Origin: Rhodovarius crocodyli | GTDB taxonomy: Bacteria; Pseudomonadota; Alphaproteobacteria; Acetobacterales; Acetobacteraceae | Assembly: GCA_945901085.1 (NCBI GenBank) | Contig: CAMDJV010000011.1 | Coordinates: forward strand, 1-64,000 | Length of the DNA stretch: 64,000 bases | Reading direction: 5' to 3' | Shown here: positions 46,372 to 55,313 of the stretch, in pieces | Position numbering within the stretch: the first letter of the stretch is position 1 | Layout of the letters: every line of letters begins with the position of its first letter | Translations under genes and position numbers: made by a program | Notes under the pieces: generated by a model | Told to the model about the DNA's origin: nothing | Seen by the model: only the letters and a program-made list of their open reading frames with translations | The model's database searches: none

Positions 46372-47220
46372 TCAATCGAACAGCATCTCCACCGCGCGCG
46401 GCGCCATTCCGCCATTGGAATGGCCAACCCCGGGGACGAAGGCCATGCGCCAGCCAAAGGGCACAGCCAGCCTCGCGGCCGCCTCACGCGCGGCCGCGAA
46501 AAACGCCTGGCCGCGGCCAAAACGATGCGGGCCTTGCAGCATCGCCTCGGGCGTCTGGCGCAGGGTGGGGCGGGTGAGGCGAATATCCTGCTCGCCCAGA
46601 AGCACCACCGCCGGTCGCGCCAGGCCCCGGCGCAGCGCCGCCTCACCGGCCGTGGTGCCGGCCAGCCCATAGGGGAAGGCCCGGGTGATATCGGGCCATG
46701 TGTAGAAGCCGGCATTGGCGAAGACCATGCGATCCACCCCCTCGGCATCACAAAGCCAATTGTAGCGATGGGAGAATTGCGAGCCAGCGGAATGGCCATA
46801 GAGGTGGAAACGCCCAGCCGAGCCATCCTCACCCACCGCGCGGCGCGCCGCCGCCACCGCCCTGGGTAGCGCCCAGAAGCTCCAAGCCTCACGCGGGCGG
46901 CCGGCGCTGGCGCCATCATTATAGGCGGCAGAGCCGGGATAGGCGGCCTGGCTGAATTCAGGGCAGACCAGCAGAAAGCCGCGCTGCTCGGCATATGGCG
47001 CCCAGGTATCGCGATAGCCCCGCGCGGTGCGGCCCGCGCCATGCAGCACCGCCACCACCGGCCCGCCGGGGCGCCAGGAAGCGGGGCGATGCAGCCAGAC
47101 CGGCATCTCGCCGCCGGCACTGGGCTCGACAAAGGTCATGCGCGCCGGCCCCGCGCTGATGGCCGCCTGGGCAAGAGCGGGGGCCGCCATGGCGGCGGGA
47201 AACAAACGGCGGGTGATCAT
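46372..47220 (-). CDS. Exported PHB-depolymerase-like alpha/beta hydrolase
   Basis: The 282-residue protein has a signal sequence with a twin-arginine-like start (MITRRLFPAAMAAPALA). The mature part has AVLHGAGRTARGY, the nucleophile motif YGHSAGSQFSHRY and the distal His in PGVGHSNGGM. It resembles the LpqC/poly(3-hydroxybutyrate) depolymerase-like esterases. ATG 47220 is the only sensible start. Family B repeat copy 2 lies directly upstream, in the region where its promoter should be. Confidence 0.82.
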   Translation of the reverse strand: MITRRLFPAAMAAPALAQAAISAGPARMTFVEPSAGGEMPVWLHRPASWRPGGPVVAVLHGAGRTARGYRDTWAPYAEQRGFLLVCPEFSQAAYPGSAAYNDGASAGRPREAWSFWALPRAVAAARRAVGEDGSAGRFHLYGHSAGSQFSHRYNWLCDAEGVDRMVFANAGFYTWPDITRAFPYGLAGTTAGEAALRRGLARPAVVLLGEQDIRLTRPTLRQTPEAMLQGPHRFGRGQAFFAAAREAAARLAVPFGWRMAFVPGVGHSNGGMAPRAVEMLFD

Positions 47221-47240
47221 CAGGGCAATCCCCAGGCGAG

Positions 47241-47484
47241 GTTAGCAGGTTACGGAAAACCGCTGCTGGCGGAGGGAAGAGCGAAAGGGCTTTGCCCTTT
47301 CGCACTCTCCCACCATGAAAACAATGTTCCTGGACCTTTGAATGGTTTTTTTATATAAAATAGTATTTGAATTTTTGTATAATTAAAAATCATTTTGAGT
47401 GAGTCATACTATAAAATTACAAATTAAACGAAGGTGCAGGAAACTGAGTTTCCTGCTGGGGTGCTCGAGGGGCAAAGCCCCTCG
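47241..47484. repeat. Dispersed palindromic repeat, family B copy 2
   Basis: Reading on the minus strand, the blocks occur in the same order as copy 1: CGAGGGGCTTTGCCCCTCG (47466-47484), the inverted repeat with GCAGGAAACT arms (47436-47456), CACCTTCGTT, CAAAGGTCCAGGA, GGTGGGAG, an AAGGGC..GCCCTT palindrome (47284-47301) and the AACCTG end. Copy 2 has an extra AT-rich stretch of about 80 bases (47341-47430) in the middle. The orientation is opposite to copy 1. Confidence 0.85.
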
Positions 47485-47537
47485 ATCTTATCATCCCACG
47501 CTATTGGTTTTTATCAGCCAGTCAGACTATGCGACGT

Positions 47538-48509
47538 TTACACGGCGTCCAATTGCAGCCCCTCGCGGCGAATGACCTCGCCCCAGCGCCGCGCCTCATC
47601 ACGCACGAAGCCGGCGAATTCCTCCGGGGTATTGGGGAAGGCCACGCCGCCCAATTCAGCGAAGCGCGCCTGGGTGGCGGGCATTTCCAGCATGGCGCGG
47701 ATATCGGCATTGATGCCGCGCAGCGCTGGCTCCGGCAGGCCCGGGGGGGCGAAAATGCCAAACCAGGTGTTCACGTCGAAATTGGCCAATTCGCCCCCCG
47801 CCTCACGTATGGCCGGGATGTCGGGCAATTGCGGGCTGCGCCCGGCCGAGGTGACTGCTAGGGCACGCACCCGGCCCGAACGCACCAGTTCGATGATGCC
47901 TGTCAGGTTATCGATCGCGAATTTCACATTGCCGGCCAGCAGGTCGGTCTGCATCGGCGCTGAGCCGCGGAAGGGCACATGCACCGCCTCCACCCCCAGC
48001 AATTGCAGCATCCATACGGGGGTGAGATGGGTGGATTGGCCCACCCCGGTCGAGCCAAAAGCGGCGCGGCCACGCTGGCCACGCAGCCAGGCGACGAATT
48101 CCGCCAGATTGCGCGCCGGCACATCATTGTGGCACACCAGCACATTCGGGCCGCGAATGGTGCCGATGATCGGCGTCTGCTGCGCCATGGTGTAGGGCAG
48201 GTTGCGGAACAGCGAATAGGCGATGGCCTGGCTGCCGATATTGCCCGAGAGCAGCGTCAGCCCATCGGGCCGGGCGCGGGCCATTTCGGCCGAGCCGATG
48301 GTGCCGCCCGCGCCGGGGCGGTTTTCCACCACCACCGGCCCACCCCAGAGGGTTTGCAAATGCTGCGCCACGATGCGGCCGATGATATCGGTGGTGCCGC
48401 CCGGTGCCACCGGCACGATAACGCGCACCGGCCCGGCGGGGCGCCAGGATTGGGCAAAAGCGGGGGCCGCCAGCAAGGGGGCGGCAAGCAGGCTGCGACG
48501 TCGCATCAT
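47538..48509 (-). CDS. Bug-family tripartite tricarboxylate receptor (first of three)
   Basis: Bug proteins are periplasmic solute receptors for TctAB-type transporters or sensors. The 323-residue protein has a signal peptide with two arginines (MMRRRSLLAAPLLAAPAFA). The mature part has the Bug opening VRVIVPVAPGGTTDIIGR, then VENRPGAGG and GSTGVGQSTHL. The start ATG 48509 overlaps the stop of the upstream Bug gene (ATGATG). The two adjacent proteins are similar along their length and look like a tandem duplication. No tctA or tctB gene is in the window, so transport partners must lie elsewhere. Confidence 0.9.
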   Translation of the reverse strand: MMRRRSLLAAPLLAAPAFAQSWRPAGPVRVIVPVAPGGTTDIIGRIVAQHLQTLWGGPVVVENRPGAGGTIGSAEMARARPDGLTLLSGNIGSQAIAYSLFRNLPYTMAQQTPIIGTIRGPNVLVCHNDVPARNLAEFVAWLRGQRGRAAFGSTGVGQSTHLTPVWMLQLLGVEAVHVPFRGSAPMQTDLLAGNVKFAIDNLTGIIELVRSGRVRALAVTSAGRSPQLPDIPAIREAGGELANFDVNTWFGIFAPPGLPEPALRGINADIRAMLEMPATQARFAELGGVAFPNTPEEFAGFVRDEARRWGEVIRREGLQLDAV

Positions 48510-49492
48510 GAAATATCCATCTGTAGGCCTTCGCGTTGGATCACGCCGCGCCATTTGGCAATCTCGGCCTGCACGAAGGCGGAAAAATCGGCCGGGCTGC
48601 CGGGCATTGGCACACCGCCCATCTGGGCGAAGCGCGCACGGGTCTCGGCCATGTTGAGGAAGCTGTTGATCTCGCGGTTCAGCACCGCGATGGCGCCGGG
48701 TGGCGTATTGCCATGGGCGAACATGCCGAACCAGGTGTTCACCTCGTAATTCGCCAACTCCGCCATGGTTTCACGCAGCGGCGGCAGATCGGGCAATTGC
48801 GCATTGCGATCGGCCGAGGTCACCGCCAGGGCGCGAACCTGCCCGGCGCGAATCTGCTGCACCGAGGTGGTGAGATTGTCGAAGCTGAACTGAATATTGC
48901 CGGCGACGAGGTCCATCATCAGCGGCCCTGCACCACGGAAGGGCACATGCGTGGCCTCCGTGCCGGTGAGCTGGCAGAACCACACGCCAGACAGATGCGG
49001 CGATTGCCCCACGCCCGAACTGCCATAGGCCAGCTTGCCCGGGTTGGCCTTCAGATGGGCGACGAATTCGGGCACGGTACGGGCGGGGATGGAGGGGTGC
49101 AGCAGCAGCGCATTCGGCCCGCGGATCATATTGCCCACCGGTGCGAGGCTCTCGGGCCGGTATTGCAGGTTGCGGAACAGCGAATAGGCAATGGCCTGCG
49201 GGCCGATATTGCCCGAGAGCAGCGTTAGGCCATCGGCGGGGGCGCGCAGCACATCCATGGTGCCGATGGTGCCACCGCCACCCGAGCGGTTATCGGCCAA
49301 CGCATTGATCCCGAAGCGGCTTTGCAGATGCTGCGCCAGCATTCGGGCCATGATGTCGGTGGTGCCGCCGGGGGCTGCGGGGACCACGATGCGCATGGGC
49401 TGGGTGGGGCGCCATTCGGCGGCATCACCCTGCGCGCGGGCGATACCGGGCAGGAGCAGGCAGGCCTGCATGGCCGAACGGCGGTGGAGCAT
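48506..49492 (-). CDS. Bug-family tripartite tricarboxylate receptor (second of three)
   Basis: The 328-residue protein has a signal peptide (MLHRRSAMQACLLLPGIARA). The mature protein carries MRIVVPAAPGGTTDIMAR, then GSSGVGQSPHLSG and VPFRGAGPLMMDLVAGN. It shares LSGNIG.QAIAYSLFRNL with its downstream neighbour, which supports a recent duplication. The AGAGGA ribosome site just upstream of ATG 49492 selects this start over the long upstream extension. Ligand is unknown; Bug proteins bind carboxylates, amino acids or nicotinate-like compounds. Confidence 0.9.
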   Translation of the reverse strand: MLHRRSAMQACLLLPGIARAQGDAAEWRPTQPMRIVVPAAPGGTTDIMARMLAQHLQSRFGINALADNRSGGGGTIGTMDVLRAPADGLTLLSGNIGPQAIAYSLFRNLQYRPESLAPVGNMIRGPNALLLHPSIPARTVPEFVAHLKANPGKLAYGSSGVGQSPHLSGVWFCQLTGTEATHVPFRGAGPLMMDLVAGNIQFSFDNLTTSVQQIRAGQVRALAVTSADRNAQLPDLPPLRETMAELANYEVNTWFGMFAHGNTPPGAIAVLNREINSFLNMAETRARFAQMGGVPMPGSPADFSAFVQAEIAKWRGVIQREGLQMDIS

Positions 49493-49803
49493 GGGGTATT
49501 CCTCTGGTGTTGGTCTTCTGCCGCGTTTTTGACGCAAGCCAGGGCGGACGAAAAGGCCTAATGCGCAGCCGAAAAGATCATTCCAACACAATAATTTGTC
49601 TTTTCCGGAAAATCGATCACCGCTTCTTGCAATTTTGGGTTTGATCCGTTGCGCAATGGGGCGTATGGGACGGCCCCTACGAGCCATTGCATCGTAGTGT
49701 CACAACGCCGAAATCTGCCACTGCGAAAAACCTTGAGCCGCCGCACGCGACCGGTTCGGCCATATTTTAAGGGAGGTCGGGGCCATCAGCCCTGAATTCA
49801 CCA
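49493..49803. other. Divergent gap between Bug gene and DUF3052 gene
   Basis: This region should hold promoters for both directions. I see the palindrome TTGCGCAA at 49649-49656 and AT-rich DNA at 49575-49640, but no clear -35/-10 pair. GGGAGG at 49771 may be the ribosome site for the plus-strand gene. Confidence 0.4.
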
Positions 49804-50202
49804 CTGAGCGACACAATTGCACCCGTCTCTATCGCCAAGAAACTCGGTTTCAAGCCCGGCATGGTATGCGCCGTCATTGATCCGCCCAACGGCATGAAAC
49901 ACGGCCTGCCGGTCTCCACCGCCTCGGAGCCTGAGCTGATTTTGGCCTTCGCGGCCGATCGTGCGAGCCTCGGCCGCGCTGCCGCCCGCGCGCTTGATCT
50001 CTATGGCGTGGGTGGCCGGCTTTGGTTCGCTTATCCGAAAAAGGGCGGGCCGATTCGCTCGGATCTCGACCGTGAGCATGGCTGGGAGCCGCTGACCCAG
50101 GCTGGGCTGCTGCCCGTGGCGCAGGTGCCGCTGGACAATATCTGGGTCGCGCTGCGCTTCCGCCTGCGCGAGGAAGTGCCCACACTCACCCGCAAGGTCT
50201 GA
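49804..50202 (+). CDS. DUF3052-family protein, apparent non-AUG start
   Basis: The protein matches the DUF3052 family: the N-terminal IAKKLGFKPGM, then VIDPPNG, and the later LWFAYPKKGGPIRSD. The first ATG in frame is at 49861, but the conserved KKLGFKPG part lies upstream of it. The frame is open back to 49771 with no ATG, GTG or TTG codon. CTG 49804 (giving about 132 residues) or ATT codons nearby are the best available starts, after the GGGAGG at 49771. A frameshift or sequencing error is another explanation. Function of DUF3052 is unknown; the small fold may bind nucleotides or ligands. Confidence 0.7.
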   Translation: MSDTIAPVSIAKKLGFKPGMVCAVIDPPNGMKHGLPVSTASEPELILAFAADRASLGRAAARALDLYGVGGRLWFAYPKKGGPIRSDLDREHGWEPLTQAGLLPVAQVPLDNIWVALRFRLREEVPTLTRKV

Positions 50203-50212
50203 GCCGGCAGGT

Positions 50213-51184
50213 TCAGCTTTCCGGCTGAATGCCCTGCCGCCGGATGAGGCCGCCCCAACGGGCAGCCTCTTCGGCGATAAAGGCGCGAAATTCCGCAGCA
50301 GTGCTGGCGGTGACCTGAAAACCGGCGGCCTCCATACGCCCTCGCGCCTCGGGGGCGTCGAGGGCGCGCCGCGCCTCCATCGCCAGCCGCTCCACCCGCT
50401 CGGCCGGCATGCTGGCCGGGCCGATCAGGCCGTTCCAGGCATAGGAGGTGGCGCCGGCCAGGCCTGCCTCCTGCAGCGTCGGCACATCGGGCAATTGTGG
50501 CACCCGGGCCTGCGCGGTCACCGCCAGGGCGCGGGCCTGCCCCTCACGCAATTGCGGCAGAATGCCCGAGACGATGATGATAATGGCCTGGATGCGCCCC
50601 GCCACCAAATCCACCACCGCCTGGGGAAAGCCGCGATAGGGCACATGCACCATCTCGGTGCCGGTGCGCGCCATGAGATCCACCATGGCCAAATGCCCGC
50701 CGGACCCCGCGCCGACAGAGCCATAGGCAATGGCGGAGGGATTGGCACGGGCATGGGCGATGAATTCGGCAAAGCTGCGCGCCGGCAGCGACGGGTGCAC
50801 CGCCAGCACCTGCCCGGTGCGCGCCAGCAGCGAAATAGGTGCGATGTCGCGCATCGGGTCATAGGGCAAATTGGCAAACAAGGCCGGTGCCGTGGCGATG
50901 GGGCCATTGATGGAGACACCCAGCGTATGGCCATCCGTCGCCTTGGCCACCGCATCGGTGCCGATATTGCCCCCTGCCCCCACCCGGTTCTCAATCACGA
51001 AGGGCTGGCCGAAGACGGCGCTGAAATGCGGCACCAGTGTGCGGGCCGCGGTATCGGGGGTGGAGCCACCCGGAAAGGGCACGATGATGCGCACCGGGCG
51101 CTCAGGCCACACGCCCTGCGCCCGGGCCAGCATGGGGGTGGCGGCGCCCAGGCTCAGGGCAGCGCGGCGGGTGATGGGTGGCAT
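50213..51184 (-). CDS. Bug-family tripartite tricarboxylate receptor (third of three)
   Basis: The 323-residue protein has a signal peptide with twin arginines (MPPITRRAALSLGAATPMLA) and the Bug core VRIIVPFPGGSTPDTAAR, ENRVGAGGNIGT and VPYRGFPQAVVDLVAG. It is more distant from the other two Bug genes than they are from each other. It lies upstream of the DUF3052 gene on the other strand and downstream of the hypothetical gene at 51248. It may serve the amidohydrolase-type pathway encoded next to it, but this is inference. Confidence 0.9.
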   Translation of the reverse strand: MPPITRRAALSLGAATPMLARAQGVWPERPVRIIVPFPGGSTPDTAARTLVPHFSAVFGQPFVIENRVGAGGNIGTDAVAKATDGHTLGVSINGPIATAPALFANLPYDPMRDIAPISLLARTGQVLAVHPSLPARSFAEFIAHARANPSAIAYGSVGAGSGGHLAMVDLMARTGTEMVHVPYRGFPQAVVDLVAGRIQAIIIIVSGILPQLREGQARALAVTAQARVPQLPDVPTLQEAGLAGATSYAWNGLIGPASMPAERVERLAMEARRALDAPEARGRMEAAGFQVTASTAAEFRAFIAEEAARWGGLIRRQGIQPES

Positions 51185-51247
51185 GGCGGTCTCCTCGGTC
51201 TTGCTCTGGCATAGCCCGAAGCATGGGGGCCAGGCCAGGGCAGCCCC

Positions 51248-51619
51248 CTACCCCACAGCATCCACCGCGATAATGCGCCAGGCCCAATCCTCGCCATCCG
51301 GGCCCCTTGTGTGCACCGTCTCACCCGGGCGGATAAAGCTGGGGAAGCCGATGGACCACAGGCTGGCATCATCGAGCGCCAATTCCCCCTCGGGCAGGCG
51401 CAAATGCCAGCCGAAATCGGCATCATGCTGCAGGTCGCCCCGGCGATCCGGCGCATCCGGCGCGTCCAGCCAGGCCGGCCAGGGTGCTGGGTCGGCCAGC
51501 CAGGCCTCGGTGCTGGGCCCGCCTTGGAGGTCGAGCGCAAGGTGAATGCGGATGCGCCGCGCCGAGTCGCCCATCGGGCGGCCAGGGCCGGAGAGCAGGG
51601 TCATGGTGATCTCATGCAT
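51248..51619 (-). CDS. Hypothetical protein
   Basis: I do not recognise this 123-residue protein. It is rich in Trp, Asp and Pro (AWLADPAPWPAWLDAPDAPD) and ends in a short beta-rich segment with GETVHTRGPDGEDWAWRI. No signal peptide or membrane helix is visible. It begins upstream of the third Bug gene and 41 bp after the dihydroorotase-like gene, so it could be cotranscribed. Base composition is like its neighbours, which supports a real gene. Confidence 0.55.
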   Translation of the reverse strand: MHEITMTLLSGPGRPMGDSARRIRIHLALDLQGGPSTEAWLADPAPWPAWLDAPDAPDRRGDLQHDADFGWHLRLPEGELALDDASLWSIGFPSFIRPGETVHTRGPDGEDWAWRIIAVDAVG

Positions 51620-51660
51620 GGCCCCAGCCTAGCGCATTTGCGCTGTCTTGCGCGGCGGGC

Positions 51661-52980
51661 TTACCGAAAGGTGACCAACCCGCCCTGCGGGCTGCCCAGC
51701 AGCGTATCATCGCGCATGGCGACATGGCCGCGCACAATGGTGGCCACCGGCCAGCCATGGCAGAGATGGCCGGCAAAGGGCGTCCAGCCGCAGGGGCTGG
51801 CAATCCAGCTTTCCTCGATCCGGCGCTGCGCCTTCATATCCACCAGCGTGACATCGCCATCATAGCCCAGCGCCAGCCGGCCCTTGCCCACGGCGCCATA
51901 AACCCGCGCCGGGCCTGCCCCCATCACATCCACCAGACGGGTGAGGCTGAGCCGACCGGCGGAGACATGGTCCAGCATCAGCGGCAGGATGGTTTGCACC
52001 CCGGTGAGGCCCGCAGCGGTGGCCGGCCAGGGGCGCTCCTTGGCGGCGCGCGAATGCGGCGCATGGTCGGAGCCCACCACATCGATGGTGCCATTGGCCA
52101 TGGCGGCCCAGGCCGCCGCCATATGGCGCGCGTCGCGGATGGGCGGGTTCATCACGGCATAGCCGCCCAGCCGGTCATAGGCCTCATCGGTCTGGGTGAG
52201 GTGGTTCAGCAGCACCTCCACGGAGGCGATGTCGCGGCATTGGCCCAGGAATTCCAGTTCCTCGGCGGTGGAGACATGCAGGATATGCGCCGGACGGCCC
52301 GTCTTGCGCGCCAGGCCCACCAGGCGCTTGGTGCCGATCAGCGCGCATTCCACATCGCGCCATTCAGCATGCAGCCGGTGCGGGCCACCGGCCTCATAGG
52401 CTGGCTTGCGGGCCTGCAGCCGATACTCATCCTCAGAGTGATAGGCGATGGGGCGGCGGCCTGAGCGCATGGCGCGCTCCAACGAGGCATCATCCTCCAC
52501 CAGCAGGTCGCCCGTGGACGAACCCGCAAAGATCTTCACCGCGCAGACATTGGGCTCGACCTCCAGCCGGGCGAGGTCATCGAGATTGGACTTCGCACCG
52601 CCGACATAAAAACCGATATCGCACCAGGAGCGGCCCTGGGCGTAGCCGCGCTTCCATTCCAACTGCTCGGAGGAGGTGATGGAGGGCGTGGTATTGGGCA
52701 TGTCAAAGACGGTGGCGATGCCGCCCAGCAGCGCCGCCCGCGTGCCGCTCTCCAGGGTTTCAACCGAGGCATCGCCCGGGTCCCGCAAATGGACATGGGC
52801 GTCGATCATGCCGGGCAGAACATGCAAATGGGCGCAATCGATGCTCTGGGTGGCGCTGGCCAGCCTCAGGTCGCCAATGGCGGCAATCTTGCCGGCAAGC
52901 AGGCCGATATCGGCGCGCGCCTCGCCCCAGGGGAGCACGCATGTGCCGTTCTTCAGGATCAGGTCGAAATGCTGCGGCAT
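51661..52980 (-). CDS. Dihydroorotase-like class I amidohydrolase
   Basis: The 439-residue protein has the amidohydrolase metal site MIDAHVHLRDPG (H62, H64), the carbamylated Lys in VCAVKIFAGSS, and the Asp-His pair in VVGSDHAPHS. These match class I dihydroorotases and allantoinase-type enzymes. In pyrimidine synthesis dihydroorotase closes the ring of carbamoyl aspartate, but paralogues in catabolic regions often act on other cyclic amides. The neighbours (Bug receptors, a molybdenum hydroxylase) suggest a catabolic role. The start ATG 52980 (MPQHFDLILKNG) is well placed. Confidence 0.88.
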   Translation of the reverse strand: MPQHFDLILKNGTCVLPWGEARADIGLLAGKIAAIGDLRLASATQSIDCAHLHVLPGMIDAHVHLRDPGDASVETLESGTRAALLGGIATVFDMPNTTPSITSSEQLEWKRGYAQGRSWCDIGFYVGGAKSNLDDLARLEVEPNVCAVKIFAGSSTGDLLVEDDASLERAMRSGRRPIAYHSEDEYRLQARKPAYEAGGPHRLHAEWRDVECALIGTKRLVGLARKTGRPAHILHVSTAEELEFLGQCRDIASVEVLLNHLTQTDEAYDRLGGYAVMNPPIRDARHMAAAWAAMANGTIDVVGSDHAPHSRAAKERPWPATAAGLTGVQTILPLMLDHVSAGRLSLTRLVDVMGAGPARVYGAVGKGRLALGYDGDVTLVDMKAQRRIEESWIASPCGWTPFAGHLCHGWPVATIVRGHVAMRDDTLLGSPQGGLVTFR

Positions 52981-53070
52981 GTTGGGTTCCTTATATGGCC
53001 ACCAAACTGCGACGGCGGGCGGGAAAAATCCACCCGGGCAGCGCCGCCCGCCAATCCATCACCCAAGCCC

Positions 53071-55275
53071 CTACCCAGCCTGCAATGCCCGCCACACCGC
53101 CTCGGCTGTCGCCGGCAATTGCAATGCGGCCCCGGCCGGCAGGGCATCGGCGATGGCATTCATGATCGCCGCGGGTGCTGCGGTGGCGCCGGCCTCGCCC
53201 ACACCCTTCACCCCCAGCGCATTGGTCCGGCAGGGCGAGGGGGCGCTGTGGCAGGCAAAGCCGGGCAGGTCGGCGGCGCGCGGCAGGGCGTAATCCATGA
53301 AACTGGCGCTGAGCAATTGGCCCTCGCTGTCATAGGCAATACGCTCAAACAGCGCCTGGCCAATGCCCTGGGCGGCACCGCCCATCACCTGGGCATCGGC
53401 CAGATGATGGTCGAGCACCACGCCGCAATCATCGGTCGCGGTATAGGCGACGAGGGTGACGAGGCCAGTATCGCGGTCGATCTCCACCTCGGCGATATGG
53501 CAGCCATTGGGATAGGTCTCGGCGGTGCGGGTCATGCCCTGGCTATCCAGCGCGCCACCCTCGGCGAGGGCGAGCAGGGTCACCTTGCGGTCGGTGCCCG
53601 CCACGCAATAGGCGCCATCGGCGAAGACCAGATCAGCCTCCGCCGCCTCCAGCCGCTGCGCGGCCAGGGCCTGGCCCTTACGCAGCACCTCGGCCGCCAC
53701 ATCCACCACGGCCGAACCTGCGGTCGCCGTGCCGCGTGAGGCCACGGCGGCGCTGCCACCCAGGGCGAAATCGCTGTCGCCCTGCACCACCTGCACGTCG
53801 TCCGTTGCCAGCCCCAGCCGCTCGGCAGCCAGGCGGGCAAACACCGTCTCATGCCCCTGCCCGCTGCCATGCAACGCCATGCGCAGCACCGCGCCCTGGG
53901 GGGTGAGGCGCAGCGCCGCGCCTTCAATGGGCATGCCGCCGGAATGTTCGAGAAAGCAGGAAATGCCCAGGCCGCGCGCCCGCCTTTGGCTTTCGGCCAA
54001 GGCGCGGCGGGCGGGAAAGCCCGCCACATCGGCATGGCGGAGTGCGGCATCCAGCAGCCCGACAAAATCGCCACTATCGATGCAGGTGTTCACCGGGCTG
54101 CTATAGGGCATGGCCGCGGGGGCCAGCATGTTCAGCCGGCGCAGCGCCAGCGCGTCATGGCCGGTTTGCCGCGCCGCCGCCTCGACCAAGCGCTCCATCA
54201 GGTGATTGGCCTCCGGCCGCCCCGCGCCGCGATAAGGGCCGGTGGGCACGGTATTGGTGAAGGCCAGCCGCACCCGCGCCGCGATATGCGGGATGCGATA
54301 GAGGCTGCCCAGGCAGCGGGCGAAATTGCTGGTGGCGATATGCGCCCCCGCCGTGCTGAGAAACGCCCCCAGCGCCACCACCGATTGCACATCGAGGGCG
54401 AGGAACCGCCCCGCCTCATCCAAAGCCAGCCTTGCCTCGGCAAAGCCCTCACGCGCCTGGGTGTCGGAGGCGAAGGCCTCGCTACGGGTGGCCTGCCAAT
54501 GCACCGCCCGCCCGGTCATGGCGGCGGCAGCCAGCAACGCGACATGCTCAGGATAGGGCGGCGTCTTCAGGCCAAAGGCGCCGCCGACATCGCCGGTCAG
54601 CACCCGAAGATCCGCCCCGGTGATGCCGGCCAGCGCATCGCGCAGGAAGCGCGCCCCCTGGCTGGCGGCGCGCAGCACCGGGCGGCCATGCTCGTCGATC
54701 CAGGCGGTGGCGTTGCGCGGCTCCATCGGCGCGCCGGCGATGCGTGACTGGGCGAGGCCAAGATGAACAACATGCGGCGCGCCGGCCAAAATCTCTGCCA
54801 CCTGCGGATCAGCAAAACCCTGCCAATCGCAGGCGAGATTGCCCGGCGCCTGGGGCCAAAGCTGCGCCGCCCCCGGGGCGAGCGCGGCGCGCGGCTCCAC
54901 CGCCGCGGGCAGGGTGGCGAATTCAATGGCGATCAGCTCCGCCGCGTCCTGCGCCTGGGGGAGAGTTTCCGCCACCACCAGGGCGATGGGCTGGCCAACA
55001 TGCAGCACCCTGCCATCGGCCAGGGCCGGCCAGGGCGGCACCACCAGCCCCGCCACCGGCATGGGCCGGGCGAGGTCATTGCTGGCGATATCGCCGGCCA
55101 GCAACACCGCCAGCACACCAGGCGCCGCCCGGGCGGCGGTGATGTCCAGCGTCGTGATGCTGGCATGGGCATGGGGGCTGCGCAGGAAGCAGGCGGCCGC
55201 CGCCCCCTCGGGCCTGGTGTCATCGGTGAAATTTCCCCGCCCGGTGAGCAGGCGCAGGTCCTCGACGCGGCTCAC
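53071..55275 (-). CDS. Second molybdenum hydroxylase large subunit (XDH/CoxL family)
   Basis: The 734-residue protein is a paralogue of the one at 9251-11464. It shares the start RVEDLRLLTGRGNF, the loop YRGAGRPEANH (near 346) and the late motif GVKGVGEAGATAAP. Here the catalytic region has the usual Glu (GEAG) while the first paralogue has Gln. This difference may mean the two do not share mechanism. As in the first case, no FAD or iron-sulfur subunit gene is beside it. It is divergent from the glutathione transferase gene by only 38 bp. Confidence 0.9.
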   Translation of the reverse strand: MSRVEDLRLLTGRGNFTDDTRPEGAAAACFLRSPHAHASITTLDITAARAAPGVLAVLLAGDIASNDLARPMPVAGLVVPPWPALADGRVLHVGQPIALVVAETLPQAQDAAELIAIEFATLPAAVEPRAALAPGAAQLWPQAPGNLACDWQGFADPQVAEILAGAPHVVHLGLAQSRIAGAPMEPRNATAWIDEHGRPVLRAASQGARFLRDALAGITGADLRVLTGDVGGAFGLKTPPYPEHVALLAAAAMTGRAVHWQATRSEAFASDTQAREGFAEARLALDEAGRFLALDVQSVVALGAFLSTAGAHIATSNFARCLGSLYRIPHIAARVRLAFTNTVPTGPYRGAGRPEANHLMERLVEAAARQTGHDALALRRLNMLAPAAMPYSSPVNTCIDSGDFVGLLDAALRHADVAGFPARRALAESQRRARGLGISCFLEHSGGMPIEGAALRLTPQGAVLRMALHGSGQGHETVFARLAAERLGLATDDVQVVQGDSDFALGGSAAVASRGTATAGSAVVDVAAEVLRKGQALAAQRLEAAEADLVFADGAYCVAGTDRKVTLLALAEGGALDSQGMTRTAETYPNGCHIAEVEIDRDTGLVTLVAYTATDDCGVVLDHHLADAQVMGGAAQGIGQALFERIAYDSEGQLLSASFMDYALPRAADLPGFACHSAPSPCRTNALGVKGVGEAGATAAPAAIMNAIADALPAGAALQLPATAEAVWRALQAG

Positions 55276-55313
55276 GCAGCACCTATGCTGGGGGCCGACA
55301 TGGAGGCGTTGTG

